Assembly (NCBI RefSeq): GCF_000613925.1 | Contig: NZ_BAJX01000008.1 | Location: forward strand, 1-64,000 | Direction: 5' to 3' | DNA length: 64,000 bases | Source of the DNA: Prevotella histicola JCM 15637 = DNF00424 | GTDB taxonomy: Bacteria > Bacteroidota > Bacteroidia > Bacteroidales > Bacteroidaceae | In this document: piece after piece, positions 36,199 through 45,440 of the stretch | Layout of the letters: each line of letters opens with the position of its first letter | How positions within the stretch are numbered: the stretch's first letter is position 1 | The notes under the pieces: generated by a model | Told to the model about the DNA's origin: nothing | The model's input: the letters and a program-made list of their open reading frames with translations, nothing else | Databases searched by the model: none | Made by a program: the position numbers and the translations under genes

Positions 36199-37347
36199 TT
36201 AGTCGAACCTTCTACCTGTTAATTTCTCCACCATTAACCTTGCAGCATTGTCTGGTGCGACATCATTTCCTAATCGCTCACGTACGAGTTGATAGTCAGT
36301 AAGCATACGTTCACGACCAGGTTGACCAGGAAGAATACGATAGAGTTCGTTAGCAATATTATAAATAGAGAACCTATCTGCAAAGAGTTCCTGTACAATC
36401 TCTTTGTCAGCGATAAGATTAACAAGAGAGATAAAGCGCACTTTGATGATGTGTTTGAAAGCAATTCGAATGAGTTTGGGGACAGGAGTCTCGTAACATA
36501 CTACTTGTGGAACGTTCAACAGTGCTGTCTCAAGTGTGGCAGTACCACTGGTTACAAGTGCAACAGTAGAGTGGGAGAGAAGTTCGTAAGTTTGCATTTT
36601 AACCATCTTAGCTTCACTATCACCTAAGAACTTCTTATAGTAAGCCTCACCGACTGATGGCGCAGCAGCAATAACCATCTGATAATCCTCAAAATGACGA
36701 GCAGCTTCAAGCATAGAAGGGAGATTATCTTTTATCTCTTGCTTGCGACTACCGGCAAGTATTGCGATGATTGGTTTGGCTGATAATCCGTTCTTTTGGC
36801 AGAATTCGTCCTTTGATTCGGTGTAGATGTGGCGGAAGTTATCAACTTCTTCTGCCGTAGGATTTCCTACATAGTGTATCTTGTAGTTGTGTTTCTTCTC
36901 ATAGAAAGGTATCTCAAACGGCAGAATAGAAAACATCTCCTGCACGTCACGTTTGATAGCTTTGATACGCCACTCCTTCCATGCCCATATCTTTGGTGAT
37001 ATATAATAGTAAACAGGGATTCTTGTATGCTTCTTTATGAACTTTGCTATGCTAAGATTGAAGCCTGGATAGTCAATGAGAATGACGACATCAGGTTGCC
37101 ATCGTACAATGTTTTCCTTGCACATCTTCATGTTTTTGAAGATGGTTGGCAAGTGAAGGAGTACTGGGATAAAGCCCATGTAAGCTAATTCACGGTAATG
37201 TTTTACACGTGTTCCCCCTACTTTTGTCATTAAGTCACCTCCAAAGAAGCGGAATTCAGCTTCTGGATCATATTGTTTGAGTGACTGCATGAGACGTGAA
37301 GCATGTAAGTCGCCAGATGCTTCTCCAACTATCAGATAATACTTCAT
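36199..37347 (-). CDS. lpxB: Lipid-A-disaccharide synthase
   Basis: Peripheral inner-membrane glycosyltransferase (GT19) that joins lipid X to UDP-diacylglucosamine in lipid A synthesis. The 382-residue protein begins YYLIVGEASGDLHASRLMQS and holds FRFFGGDLM, VVILIDYPGFNLSIAKFIKK, VYYYISPKIWAWKEWRIKAI, HYVGNPTAEEV, IAILAGSRKQEIKDNLPSML and the C-terminal donor-site region ALVTSGTATLETALLNVPQV, VCYE. Full length. It follows surE by 13 bases in the surE-lpxB unit usual for Bacteroidetes. Confidence 0.96.
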   Translation of the reverse strand: MKYYLIVGEASGDLHASRLMQSLKQYDPEAEFRFFGGDLMTKVGGTRVKHYRELAYMGFIPVLLHLPTIFKNMKMCKENIVRWQPDVVILIDYPGFNLSIAKFIKKHTRIPVYYYISPKIWAWKEWRIKAIKRDVQEMFSILPFEIPFYEKKHNYKIHYVGNPTAEEVDNFRHIYTESKDEFCQKNGLSAKPIIAILAGSRKQEIKDNLPSMLEAARHFEDYQMVIAAAPSVGEAYYKKFLGDSEAKMVKMQTYELLSHSTVALVTSGTATLETALLNVPQVVCYETPVPKLIRIAFKHIIKVRFISLVNLIADKEIVQELFADRFSIYNIANELYRILPGQPGRERMLTDYQLVRERLGNDVAPDNAARLMVEKLTGRRFD

Positions 37348-37360
37348 TGAACAAAAGTTT

Positions 37361-38134
37361 TTAAAGTGATTCCCAATCTTTCATCTTATTGAGCATATCG
37401 TAGTCTGTAACGTCAATCTTTGATGGTGTTATAGTTACATAACCATGCTCCAACGCCCACTGATCGTTATCCGTAGCAGATGGTTCATCGTTCCGATAGT
37501 GCCCTGTCATCCAGTAATAATTAAAACCCCGAGGATGCTTGCAACACTCTACTTCACGCGTCCAACTGCCGAATCCCATCCGACAAACCTTTATTCCAGC
37601 AAAGTGTTCGGCCTTAGGGAAGTTCACATTCAGGCATACTCCCTTGGGCAATCCTTCTGCAAGTACCTTCTTAACAATTATTCTTACATAATCACGTAAG
37701 TGGGAAAGGTCGGCTTCTGGATTATAATCACAACTTGAGAAAGCTATGGAAGGGATGTATTTCATACAGCCTTCGTAGGCTATTCCCATTGTCCCACTGT
37801 AATGATTGTTCACAGATGAGTTATCTCCATGGTTGATACCACCAAGGATAAGGTCGGGCTTACGGTCCTTCAGAATCTGGTCTAATGCTATTTTTACACA
37901 ATCAACAGGTGTACCAGTGCATGACCATACCTCACAGTCTGGAATGTTATGTTGTCTTTTAATTAGAAGATAGTCAACGACAGAGAACGCACATGAGAAC
38001 CCTGAACGGCCTGATTCTGGTGCGCAGACAACAACATCAGCAAAGTCTGTCAGGAAAGAGACGAGTGTTCGGATGCCGTTGGAGCGATATCCATCATCGT
38101 TAGAGATAAGTATGAGTGGTTTCTTAAAATTCAT
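37361..38134 (-). CDS. surE: 5'/3'-nucleotidase SurE
   Basis: Metal-dependent survival phosphatase acting on nucleoside monophosphates. The start at 38134 (MNFKKPLILISNDDGYRSNG) puts the DD metal-binding pair in ISNDDG near residues 12-13, followed by VVCAPESGRSGFSCAF and LILGGINHGDNSSVNNHYSG. Total 257 residues, normal for SurE. The longer frame to 38158 would start inside the -7 box and is rejected. Operon with lpxB. Confidence 0.94.
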   Translation of the reverse strand: MNFKKPLILISNDDGYRSNGIRTLVSFLTDFADVVVCAPESGRSGFSCAFSVVDYLLIKRQHNIPDCEVWSCTGTPVDCVKIALDQILKDRKPDLILGGINHGDNSSVNNHYSGTMGIAYEGCMKYIPSIAFSSCDYNPEADLSHLRDYVRIIVKKVLAEGLPKGVCLNVNFPKAEHFAGIKVCRMGFGSWTREVECCKHPRGFNYYWMTGHYRNDEPSATDNDQWALEHGYVTITPSKIDVTDYDMLNKMKDWESL

Positions 38135-38155
38135 AATTTCGCTTTGATTTAGTTG

Positions 38156-38163
38156 CAAAAGTA
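38156..38163 (-). promoter_or_regulatory. -7 box of surE-lpxB
   Basis: Minus-strand TACTTTTG (CAAAAGTA on plus), 21 bases before the surE ATG. It is divergent from the parA box. Confidence 0.7.
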
Positions 38164-38206
38164 CGAAAAAAGGTTCACAAAGCCCTGCAATCTCACATAA
38201 AATATG

Positions 38207-38214
38207 TATCTTTG
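38207..38214 (+). promoter_or_regulatory. -7 box of parA-parB
   Basis: TATCTTTG, 34 bases before the parA ATG at 38249. Confidence 0.7.
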
Positions 38215-38248
38215 TGGGCTATAAACACATACGAATTAGATATAGAAA

Positions 38249-39016
38249 ATGGGAAAGATTATCGCACTCGCCAATCAAAAAGGCGGCGTTGGGAAGACAA
38301 CTACCACTATAAATTTAGCAGCTTCACTGGCAACATTAGAGAAGTCTGTTTTGGTTGTTGATGCTGATCCACAGGCTAATGCTTCAAGCGGTCTGGGTGT
38401 TGACATCAAAGAGGTGGATTGTTCTCTTTACGAATGTATCATTGACCATGCCGACATTAAAGACGCAATCTACACAACCGATATAGAAGGGCTTGATATT
38501 GTCCCAAGTCACATTGATCTTGTTGGCGCAGAGATAGAGATGTTGAAGCTTAACGGACGTGAGAAAGTTATGAGCAATCTGCTGGCTCCTATTCGTGATG
38601 ACTATGATTATATCCTGATTGACTGTAGTCCTTCACTTGGTTTAATAACTGTAAATGCACTGACAGCAGCTGATTCTGTTATTATCCCTGTCCAATGTGA
38701 ATATTTCGCACTGGAAGGTATCAGTAAGTTGCTTAATACGATTAAGATTATTAAGAGCAAACTGAATCCGAAGTTAGAGATAGAAGGCTTCTTGTTGACA
38801 ATGTATGATAGTCGTCTTCGTCTTGCACGTCAGATATATGATGAGGTGAAACGTCACTTCCAAGAGCTGGTATTTAAATCTGTTATCCAGCGTAATGTTA
38901 AGCTTTCAGAGAGTCCGAGTCATGGTTTGCCAGTCATTTTATATGATGCTGAATCCACTGGTGCAAAGAATCATCTCTGTCTTGCGAAAGAAATTATTGA
39001 AAAGAATAAGAAATAA
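38249..39016 (+). CDS. parA: Chromosome partitioning ATPase ParA/Soj
   Basis: Cytoplasmic Walker-type ATPase that positions ParB-parS complexes during chromosome segregation. The 255 residues begin IIALANQKGGVGKTTTTINL (deviant Walker A with signature lysine), then VLVVDADPQANASSGLG (Walker A'), YILIDCSPSLGLITVNAL (Walker B) and VIIPVQCEYFALEGISKL. Followed 88 bases later by parB. No canonical parS palindrome (GTTTCAC-GTGAAAC type) was seen in the window. Confidence 0.96.
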   Translation: MGKIIALANQKGGVGKTTTTINLAASLATLEKSVLVVDADPQANASSGLGVDIKEVDCSLYECIIDHADIKDAIYTTDIEGLDIVPSHIDLVGAEIEMLKLNGREKVMSNLLAPIRDDYDYILIDCSPSLGLITVNALTAADSVIIPVQCEYFALEGISKLLNTIKIIKSKLNPKLEIEGFLLTMYDSRLRLARQIYDEVKRHFQELVFKSVIQRNVKLSESPSHGLPVILYDAESTGAKNHLCLAKEIIEKNKK

Positions 39017-39104
39017 AGAATAAAGAAGCGAAAGCGGAGAGTAGTACTTTGTATGTTGTAGACATTGTATCTATCACCCTTTTACTCCTTTTTAACTCCT
39101 TAAA

Positions 39105-40010
39105 ATGGCTGTACATAAGAAATATAATCGTAATGCGAAGACCAATGCTCTTGGTCGAGGTTTAGATGCGCTGATATCCACAGAGGCAGTAAGTACGCAG
39201 GGTAGTTCTACTATTAATGAGATAGCAATAGATCAAATTGAGGCTAACCCTAATCAACCACGCCGTGAGTTTGATCCTGTCGCATTGGAAGAACTGTCAA
39301 ATAGTATTCGTGAACTAGGACTTGTTCAGCCTATCACATTACGACAAATAGATGATAATCGTTTTCAGATTATTGCTGGAGAACGTCGTTGGCGCGCCTG
39401 TCAGTTGGCTGGTCTGACGGCTATTCCTGCTTATATCCGCACCATCAAGGATGAAAATGTGATGGAATTGGCGCTGGTAGAGAATATTCAGCGTGAGGAT
39501 CTGAATGCTATAGAGATAGCTTTGGCTTATGAGCATCTTCAGGAAAAAAGCGGAATGACACAAGAACGTGTTGCTGAACGTGTTGGAAAGAGTCGGGCTG
39601 CAGTAGCCAATTACCTACGATTATTGAAACTTCCTGCTCAGGTTCAGATGGCTTTGCAGAAGAAAGAGATAGATATGGGACATGCCCGTGCTTTGCTTTC
39701 TCTGAATAGTCCATCCCTTCAGCTGAAGCTTTTCCGCGAAATTCAGAAGAACGGTTACAGCGTTCGTAAGGTGGAAGAGCTCTGCCAACAGTTGAATAGT
39801 GGGGAGGATATCCAGACTGCAAAGAAGAAAATAGCCGCTCGTACACGCCTTCCAGAAGAATTTAACATCCTTAAGCAGCGACTCTCTTCGTTCTTTAATA
39901 CTAAGGTTCAGATGAGTTGCAATGCTAATGGTAAGGGGAAAATCAGTATCTCTTTTGCTTCTGAGGAAGAATTGGAGCATATTATGGAGGTAATGGATAA
40001 AATGAAATAA
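39105..40010 (+). CDS. parB: Chromosome partitioning protein ParB/Spo0J
   Basis: CTP-dependent DNA clamp that loads at parS. The 301-residue protein has the N-terminal ParA-contact segment (ALGRGLDALIS), the CTPase domain (QPRREFDPVALEELSNSIRE, LVQPITLR, IAGERRWRACQLAGL, ENIQREDLNAIEIALAYEHL), the helix-turn-helix (MTQERVAERVGKSRAAVANY) and a C-terminal dimerisation domain. The GERRWRA arginine-rich box is intact. Confidence 0.96.
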   Translation: MAVHKKYNRNAKTNALGRGLDALISTEAVSTQGSSTINEIAIDQIEANPNQPRREFDPVALEELSNSIRELGLVQPITLRQIDDNRFQIIAGERRWRACQLAGLTAIPAYIRTIKDENVMELALVENIQREDLNAIEIALAYEHLQEKSGMTQERVAERVGKSRAAVANYLRLLKLPAQVQMALQKKEIDMGHARALLSLNSPSLQLKLFREIQKNGYSVRKVEELCQQLNSGEDIQTAKKKIAARTRLPEEFNILKQRLSSFFNTKVQMSCNANGKGKISISFASEEELEHIMEVMDKMK

Positions 40011-40061
40011 GCCAGTTGAAGGCTTTTGCATTAGGTATTAGATAGATAAGAAGGGATAGTG

Positions 40062-40838
40062 ATGAAGTTTAATAGTATAATAAGCAGAGGGCTGTTAGTA
40101 GCTGGTATGTTCATTTATGGGATGAACATGCATGCACAGTATGTACCTACGGACTCCATAAAAGTAATCTATCCTGGTGATTCTGCTGTTGTTGAGGTTC
40201 CTAATTCACAGGATAAGTATGTTGAACAAAAGGCTTTGTTGACTCCAGATGATGAGGGAAAACTCTCTTCAGTCGTTAGGAAAGACAGTCTGAAAATGAT
40301 GAAGAAAGGGCGTGACTGGAGCAAATGGCGTCCTAATCCTAAACGAGCATTATGGTTAGCGATAGTCTTGCCGGGTGCTGGACAGGTCTATAACCGTAAG
40401 TATTGGAAACTCCCAATCTTTTACGGTGGCTTCGTTGGGTGTATCTATGCTATGACATGGAACAATCAGATGTATCACGACTATGCACAGGCATATATCG
40501 ACATAATGGATAATGATCCCACAACGCAGAGCTATAATAACTTCCTTCATTTAGGAACGACGATTACTCCTGCTAATGAGGAACGTTATAAGAATATCTT
40601 TAAACAACGCAAAGACCGTTATCGGCGATGGCGTGACTTAAGTATCTTTACGACGATTGCTGTTTATGCACTCTCTGTTATTGATGCTTATGTCGATGCT
40701 TCACTGTCTGATTTCGATATATCAGATGATTTGTCGTTGCATATTGCACCGACGATTATATCTGACAAGAGTCTTGCTACTCCTAATAATCCTTTCCGCT
40801 CATCGGCAATTGGACTTGGATGTAGCTTGACTTTCTAA
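40062..40838 (+). CDS. DUF5683 membrane-associated protein
   Basis: A 258-residue exported protein with a signal peptide (LLVAGMFIYGMNMHAQ). The domain at about 95-240 has RALWLAIVLPGAGQVYNRKY, then KLPIFYGGFVGCIYAM and the hydrophobic LSIFTTIAVYALSVIDAYVD, the DUF5683 pattern of Bacteroidetes proteins found beside parAB. ATG at 40062 is preferred to the GTG three bases earlier. It follows parB by 51 bases and precedes a lytic transglycosylase, hinting at a link to the cell envelope; function unknown. Confidence 0.85.
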   Translation: MKFNSIISRGLLVAGMFIYGMNMHAQYVPTDSIKVIYPGDSAVVEVPNSQDKYVEQKALLTPDDEGKLSSVVRKDSLKMMKKGRDWSKWRPNPKRALWLAIVLPGAGQVYNRKYWKLPIFYGGFVGCIYAMTWNNQMYHDYAQAYIDIMDNDPTTQSYNNFLHLGTTITPANEERYKNIFKQRKDRYRRWRDLSIFTTIAVYALSVIDAYVDASLSDFDISDDLSLHIAPTIISDKSLATPNNPFRSSAIGLGCSLTF

Positions 40839-40877
40839 CAGCAGTGCACTGAATTTGCACTAACCAAAGGGTAAATA

Positions 40878-42017
40878 ATGAGTAGAAAGAGACGTATCTT
40901 CTCCTTTATTATAGGTCTTGGATGTGTTTGTACCATGCAGGCACAGCAACAGACCGTTATAGATGATCATGGCAAGACTGTTGAAGTCATGATTCCAGAT
41001 GCTGATGGAGCTCTGTCTGGTTATGTCAGTGTTGATTATTCCGATGATAAGTTTTATGCAAATGGTTCGTCACAGAGGAATAATATGAATGCTGACGCAG
41101 AGAATGGAATGGAGGAGATTGACCGTAAGATTCGTAACCTCTCCAATGTCATGTCACTGACTTATAATGATGAGGTGAAGAAATATATTGACCGTTATAC
41201 AAAAGCAGGACGTCAATCAACTTGTTATCTGTTGGGACGTGCGCGTTATTACAATCGTTTCTTTGAGGATGCATTACGGACATACGGATTACCAATGGAA
41301 CTGAAGTACCTCCCAGTGATTGAATCGGGACTGAATCCGAATGCAACGTCACGTGTTGGTGCGGCAGGATTGTGGCAATTTATGACGACAACTGGCAAAC
41401 AATACAATCTTCGGATTGATGATTATATTGATGAACGTCGTGATCCGGAGAAGTCTTCTTATGCTGCAGCACGTATGTTGAGCGATCTTTATCAGCGTTT
41501 TGGTGACTGGATATTGGCATTAGCAGCTTATAACTGCGGTCCGACACGTGTCAGTAACGCTATTTCAAAGGCTGGTGGTGCTTCCGACTTTTGGGCTGTT
41601 TATCAGTATCTCCCGAAGGAAACGCGTGGATATGTACCTGCATTCATAGCTGTAAACTACGTAATGAACTATTATGCCGATTACAATATACAGCCTCTAT
41701 CAACAGGCTTACCCGTCCGTTGTGATACAGTTGTAGTGGAGAAGGATGTTCGTTTAGGTAAGATTGCTGATGTGCTGGGTATGGAAATAGCCGACTTGAA
41801 GATTCTCAATCCACAATACCGACAGGATCTCATAAAGGCTTTTAGTACAGATGGTACAGTGAAGTTACGACTTCCAGCAGAGATGATAGAGCGGTTTAAC
41901 TATAATAAGGAATTGATTTATCAAGATAAGCCTTCTTTTGAAGCGCCTGTAATGACTGTTACTGCCACAACAACAATTGGTTCACAAGGTCATACCGGAT
42001 CCCATCAGGCTTATTGA
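40878..42017 (+). CDS. LysM-containing lytic transglycosylase (MltD-like)
   Basis: Periplasmic enzyme that cleaves peptidoglycan glycan strands to 1,6-anhydro products. Of 379 residues, the first ~22 are a signal peptide (FIIGLGCVCTMQAQ). The SLT domain at about 140-290 has the catalytic glutamate in KYLPVIESGLNPNATS, then GAAGLWQFMTTTGKQYNL, DPEKSSYAAARMLSDLYQRF and LALAAYNCGPTRVSNAI. One LysM-like peptidoglycan-binding motif follows (LGKIADVLGMEIADLKILNP). Probably one operon from parA to relA/spoT. Confidence 0.93.
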   Translation: MSRKRRIFSFIIGLGCVCTMQAQQQTVIDDHGKTVEVMIPDADGALSGYVSVDYSDDKFYANGSSQRNNMNADAENGMEEIDRKIRNLSNVMSLTYNDEVKKYIDRYTKAGRQSTCYLLGRARYYNRFFEDALRTYGLPMELKYLPVIESGLNPNATSRVGAAGLWQFMTTTGKQYNLRIDDYIDERRDPEKSSYAAARMLSDLYQRFGDWILALAAYNCGPTRVSNAISKAGGASDFWAVYQYLPKETRGYVPAFIAVNYVMNYYADYNIQPLSTGLPVRCDTVVVEKDVRLGKIADVLGMEIADLKILNPQYRQDLIKAFSTDGTVKLRLPAEMIERFNYNKELIYQDKPSFEAPVMTVTATTTIGSQGHTGSHQAY

Positions 42018-42064
42018 TGCGCTAAAACAGATCCCTCACATTATTATATACAGGAGGATGCGAT

Positions 42065-44362
42065 ATGGATAATAATAAGGAGAAAACGGAGAATCGAGAA
42101 GCCGAGTATGAGAAGATGGTGGACAATGCTTTCCAACATCTGTTAGATACATACCTTGCCTCACGCCATCGTAAGAAAGTTGATATTATTACTAAGGCGT
42201 TCAATTTTGCTCGACAGGCTCATAAAGGCGTACGCCGACTGTCGGGAGAGCCCTATATCATGCACCCTATAGCTGTGGCACAGATAGCCTGTGAGGAAAT
42301 GGGACTTGGTGCAACGAGTATCTGTTCAGCTTTGTTGCATGATGTGGTTGAGGATACAGACTATACTGTTGAGGATATAGAGAATATCTTTGGACCAAAG
42401 ATAGCACAGATTGTTGATGGACTGACAAAGATTTCTGGTGGGATCTTTGGTGAACAGGCTTCAGCACAGGCAGAGAACTTCAAGAAGTTACTGTTGACGA
42501 TGAGTGATGATATCCGTGTCATCCTTATAAAGATTTGTGACCGATTGCATAATATGCGCACATTGGCATCACAACCTGCCAACAAGCAGTATAAGATAGC
42601 AGGAGAAACACTTTATATCTATGCACCACTTGCCAATCGTCTTGGTCTGAATAAGATAAAAACAGAACTTGAAGACCTTAGTTTCCGCTATGAACATCCT
42701 GATGCCTATGCCTCTATTGAGAAGAAACTTGCTTCTACACAGGCTCAGCGCGATACTCTTTTTGAGGAGTTTACCGCTCCAATCCGTAAGGCTCTTGATG
42801 ATATGGGCTTTGAATATGAACTTAAAGCACGTGTGAAGAGCCCTTATTCCATTTGGAATAAGATGCAGAATAAGCATGTGACATTCGAAGAGATATATGA
42901 TATTCTTGCAGTCCGTATAATCTATAAACCTAAGCGTCCAGACGAGGAAATCAATGATTGTTTCCAAATATATGTAGCTATTAATAAGATTTACAAGAGC
43001 CATCCTGACCGTTTGCGTGACTGGGTGAATCATCCGAAAGCCAATGGTTATCAGGCATTACACGTGACACTGATGTCGGCAAAGGGACGTTGGATAGAGG
43101 TTCAGATCCGTTCAGAGCATATGAACGAGGTTGCTGAACAGGGTTTTGCTGCACATTGGAAGTATAAGGATGGTAATGAGATAACCGAGGATGAGGGCGA
43201 ACTGAACGAATGGCTCAGTACGATTAAGGAGATTCTTGACGATCCTCAGCCTGATGCGATGGATTTCCTTGATGCTATCAAGCTGAATCTCTTTGCGTCT
43301 GAGATATTTGTCTTCACACCAAAGGGTGAAATAAAGACAATGCCAGCAGGATGTACGGCACTCGACTTTGCTTTCCAGATCCATACTTTCCTTGGAAGCC
43401 ACTGCATAGGTGCTAAGGTCAACCATAAGCTGGTACCACTTAGTCATAGACTGCAGAGTGGTGACCAGGTTGAAATACTCACGTCTGCATCACAACACGT
43501 AGACCCTTCATGGATCAACTTCGTCTCTACTGCTAAGGCTAAGGCAAAGATACAGGCTATATTGCGGCGTGAAGGGAAGGAGATACAGAAGGCTGGTGAA
43601 ACGCTGCTGTCAAAGTGGCTGGCTGCAAACGACCTGGAGATGACCACCTCGGTACTTGACAAGCTTTGTAGTCTGCATGGATTCTCTGTACATGAGAGCC
43701 TTTTCAAAGCCATTGGTGAGAAGACTGTCATATTGGGTGACCGTGATTTAGATGAAATACGGGGGAAAAAGAAGTTCGAGAGTACGATCGTCTCTGGTGG
43801 TTGGCGGCGTTATGTTCCTTTCCTGAAGTCGAATGATAAGAAGACAACGGACCCGATGCGCTCAGACGATACTTCAACAGAAGGACTGATTGTCGTAACG
43901 AAGAATCTGAATAAGAAGAAACCTATCTTCATCAGTGAGGAGAACATTCATCGTTATCTCTTCCCACAGTGCTGCCATCCTATTCCTGGTGATGACATTC
44001 TGGGTTATATTGATAACAAAAACCATATAGAGATACACAAGCGTTCGTGTCCTGTTGCTGCAAAACTCAAGGCAAGCTATGGTACCCGTATCCTGGATGC
44101 CAAGTGGGATATGCACCGGCGGATATTCTTTGATGCGTCAATTGAGATACGAGGGATAGACCGCAGAGGAATGTTGCATGATATCTCTGATGTCTTGTCC
44201 GACCAGTTGGGTGTGAGTATCCACAAGGTGACCATCTCCAGTGATGATGGTATCTTTGATGGGTCAATAGAACTCAGGGTTCACGACCGCAAGGATGTAC
44301 AGGTCATTGTCGATAGTCTGAAGCGCATCAATGGTATGCAGGAAGTACAGGAAATCATCTGA
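42065..44362 (+). CDS. Bifunctional (p)ppGpp synthetase/hydrolase RelA/SpoT
   Basis: Cytoplasmic stringent-response enzyme of 765 residues. Order of domains: HD hydrolase (YIMHPIAVAQIACEEMGLG; SALLHDVVEDTDYTVEDI; KICDRLHNMRTL), synthetase (RVKSPYSIWNKMQNKHVTFE; DILAVRIIYK; HPKANGYQALHVTLMS; VQIRSEHMNEVAEQGFAAHW), TGS (VFTPKGEIKTMPAGCTALDF), a zinc-finger-like stretch (YLFPQCCHPIPGDDILGYI) and a C-terminal ACT domain (IEIRGIDRRGMLHDISDVLS). HD residues are intact, so both activities are expected (Rsh type). The chain is followed by a terminator. Confidence 0.96.
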   Translation: MDNNKEKTENREAEYEKMVDNAFQHLLDTYLASRHRKKVDIITKAFNFARQAHKGVRRLSGEPYIMHPIAVAQIACEEMGLGATSICSALLHDVVEDTDYTVEDIENIFGPKIAQIVDGLTKISGGIFGEQASAQAENFKKLLLTMSDDIRVILIKICDRLHNMRTLASQPANKQYKIAGETLYIYAPLANRLGLNKIKTELEDLSFRYEHPDAYASIEKKLASTQAQRDTLFEEFTAPIRKALDDMGFEYELKARVKSPYSIWNKMQNKHVTFEEIYDILAVRIIYKPKRPDEEINDCFQIYVAINKIYKSHPDRLRDWVNHPKANGYQALHVTLMSAKGRWIEVQIRSEHMNEVAEQGFAAHWKYKDGNEITEDEGELNEWLSTIKEILDDPQPDAMDFLDAIKLNLFASEIFVFTPKGEIKTMPAGCTALDFAFQIHTFLGSHCIGAKVNHKLVPLSHRLQSGDQVEILTSASQHVDPSWINFVSTAKAKAKIQAILRREGKEIQKAGETLLSKWLAANDLEMTTSVLDKLCSLHGFSVHESLFKAIGEKTVILGDRDLDEIRGKKKFESTIVSGGWRRYVPFLKSNDKKTTDPMRSDDTSTEGLIVVTKNLNKKKPIFISEENIHRYLFPQCCHPIPGDDILGYIDNKNHIEIHKRSCPVAAKLKASYGTRILDAKWDMHRRIFFDASIEIRGIDRRGMLHDISDVLSDQLGVSIHKVTISSDDGIFDGSIELRVHDRKDVQVIVDSLKRINGMQEVQEII

Positions 44363-44415
44363 TGGATTTAGAGACAACTCCTCCTTATTGATTGTTCATG
44401 AAGTAGAAAACATAA

Positions 44416-44456
44416 AAACAGGGATAAACGGGTAACGCTTATCCCTGTTTTATTTT
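44416..44456 (+). terminator. Terminator of the relA/spoT gene
   Basis: A 12-bp stem AAACAGGGATAA (44416-44427) with TTATCCCTGTTT (44439-44450), then TATTTTAG. Confidence 0.9.
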
Positions 44457-44463
44457 AGTTTTT

Positions 44464-44550
44464 AGTTGCTGTCACTTTTAACACTTCCCGTAAAGCGCAC
44501 ATCCTAAGCCACTTATGCTCCTTAAAGCAGTGACGGCAGTGACAGCAACT
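44464..44550. repeat. 86-bp TGCTGTCAC element, copy 2 (reverse orientation)
   Basis: Left end AGTTGCTGTCACTTTTAACA, right end GCAGTGACGGCAGTGACAGC then AACT; the doubled box is on the right, so it is inverted relative to copy 1. It begins 8 bases after the relA/spoT terminator. Confidence 0.8.
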
Positions 44551-44886
44551 TTTTAAAAACAATTCCCCCGCATACGCTGAACGGCTTACTGCTCATCTCC
44601 CAGTTGTAAGCCGTACGCTTATTTCCCTTGTCCCATCACCCTTGTGCCTTACGCTCCAAAGAACCCAAAGCCTGCATGCTTTCCACGCGTTATTTTCCTT
44701 GTGCCATGCATCATCACATGTCGTGCTGACCATCCGCACATCCAGTGTTAGCCATCTGCACACTATGTATTCATGCTAAACGTCCTCCTTAAGGATGTCC
44801 CTTTACGCTGCATACTACAGTAACTGGTGCATAAAAGTATCAAAAAAGGAACTTACCGAGAAAGTATTTCAGAATCCATTTTAAAT
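44551..44886. other. Intergenic stretch, no gene seen
   Basis: About 340 bases richer in C than their surroundings (CCCTTGTCCCATCACCC, TCCACGCG). No frame with a good start or known motif on either strand; several GTAAGCCGTACGC / GAACGGCTTAC inverted pieces (about 44580-44615) could fold. No function is assigned. Confidence 0.4.
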
Positions 44887-44969
44887 TTGCTGTCACTCCT
44901 GTCACCCCCTTCAGCCTTATAACCAGCTGTCTTACAACGCCTTTGCAAAAACCTAAAAAGTGACAGCAA
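44887..44969. repeat. 86-bp TGCTGTCAC element, copy 3
   Basis: Left TTGCTGTCACTCCTGTCACC, right AAAAAGTGACAGCAA, same orientation as copy 1; the interior also has TTATAACCAGC like copy 1. Confidence 0.8.
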
Positions 44970-45030
44970 GCACAATAAAAACTTTTTCTTAGTAATAGTG
45001 CATCATACAGAGAACGATACCAACGGCAAC

Positions 45031-45072
45031 AAAAAACTTGCCCCTAACACCAAGAAGGGTGAAAGGGGCAAG
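45031..45072 (-). terminator. Leftward terminator-like hairpin without an obvious gene
   Basis: Stem CTTGCCCCT (45037-45045 on plus) with AGGGGCAAG (45064-45072), preceded on plus by six A, so on the minus strand the hairpin is followed by TTTTTT. There is no minus-strand gene between it and the receptor start at 45441. Confidence 0.65.
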
Positions 45073-45288
45073 GAAACGAAAATTAAAACCAGAGAGACAC
45101 TTCCTTCTTTATCGTAGCTGTATTACACTGCTAAATATAGATTTATATATAATAAACAAAAAACAATAAATAAAGTCTAAAAAGTGTCTATAAATCCAAT
45201 TGTATCATAGAGAATAATGAGTAGATTCAACCAAGAGAAAGATTACAAATCATTCATTTTAGGTATTGTGAGTTTTCCCTTAAGTACG

Positions 45289-45296
45289 TATCTTTG
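45289..45296 (+). promoter_or_regulatory. -7 box of the TonB receptor locus
   Basis: TATCTTTG with a 144-base leader to the ATG at 45441. The leader is unusually long for this window and may carry regulation; I recognise no riboswitch in it. Confidence 0.65.
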
Positions 45297-45440
45297 CACC
45301 CGTCATTTTATAGCGTTTCTAGTAGCGCTGGTGGCTTAATCTACAAGCGTGAGTAAATATTTTCTTTCTGCATCTTCCGTCTGACTGTAAGGGGATGGAG
45401 TACCATGTGATGAAGTAAACTTTTTATAATCTGCATATAT

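Noticed and set aside
38000-40100. parS site next to parAB
   Set aside because: No GTTTCAC-GTGAAAC-type palindrome was found here or elsewhere in the window; the CACGTG near 18378 lacks the flanking arms.
45297-45440. Riboswitch (cobalamin or other) in the receptor leader
   Set aside because: The leader lacks the conserved cobalamin boxes and any other riboswitch core I can recognise.
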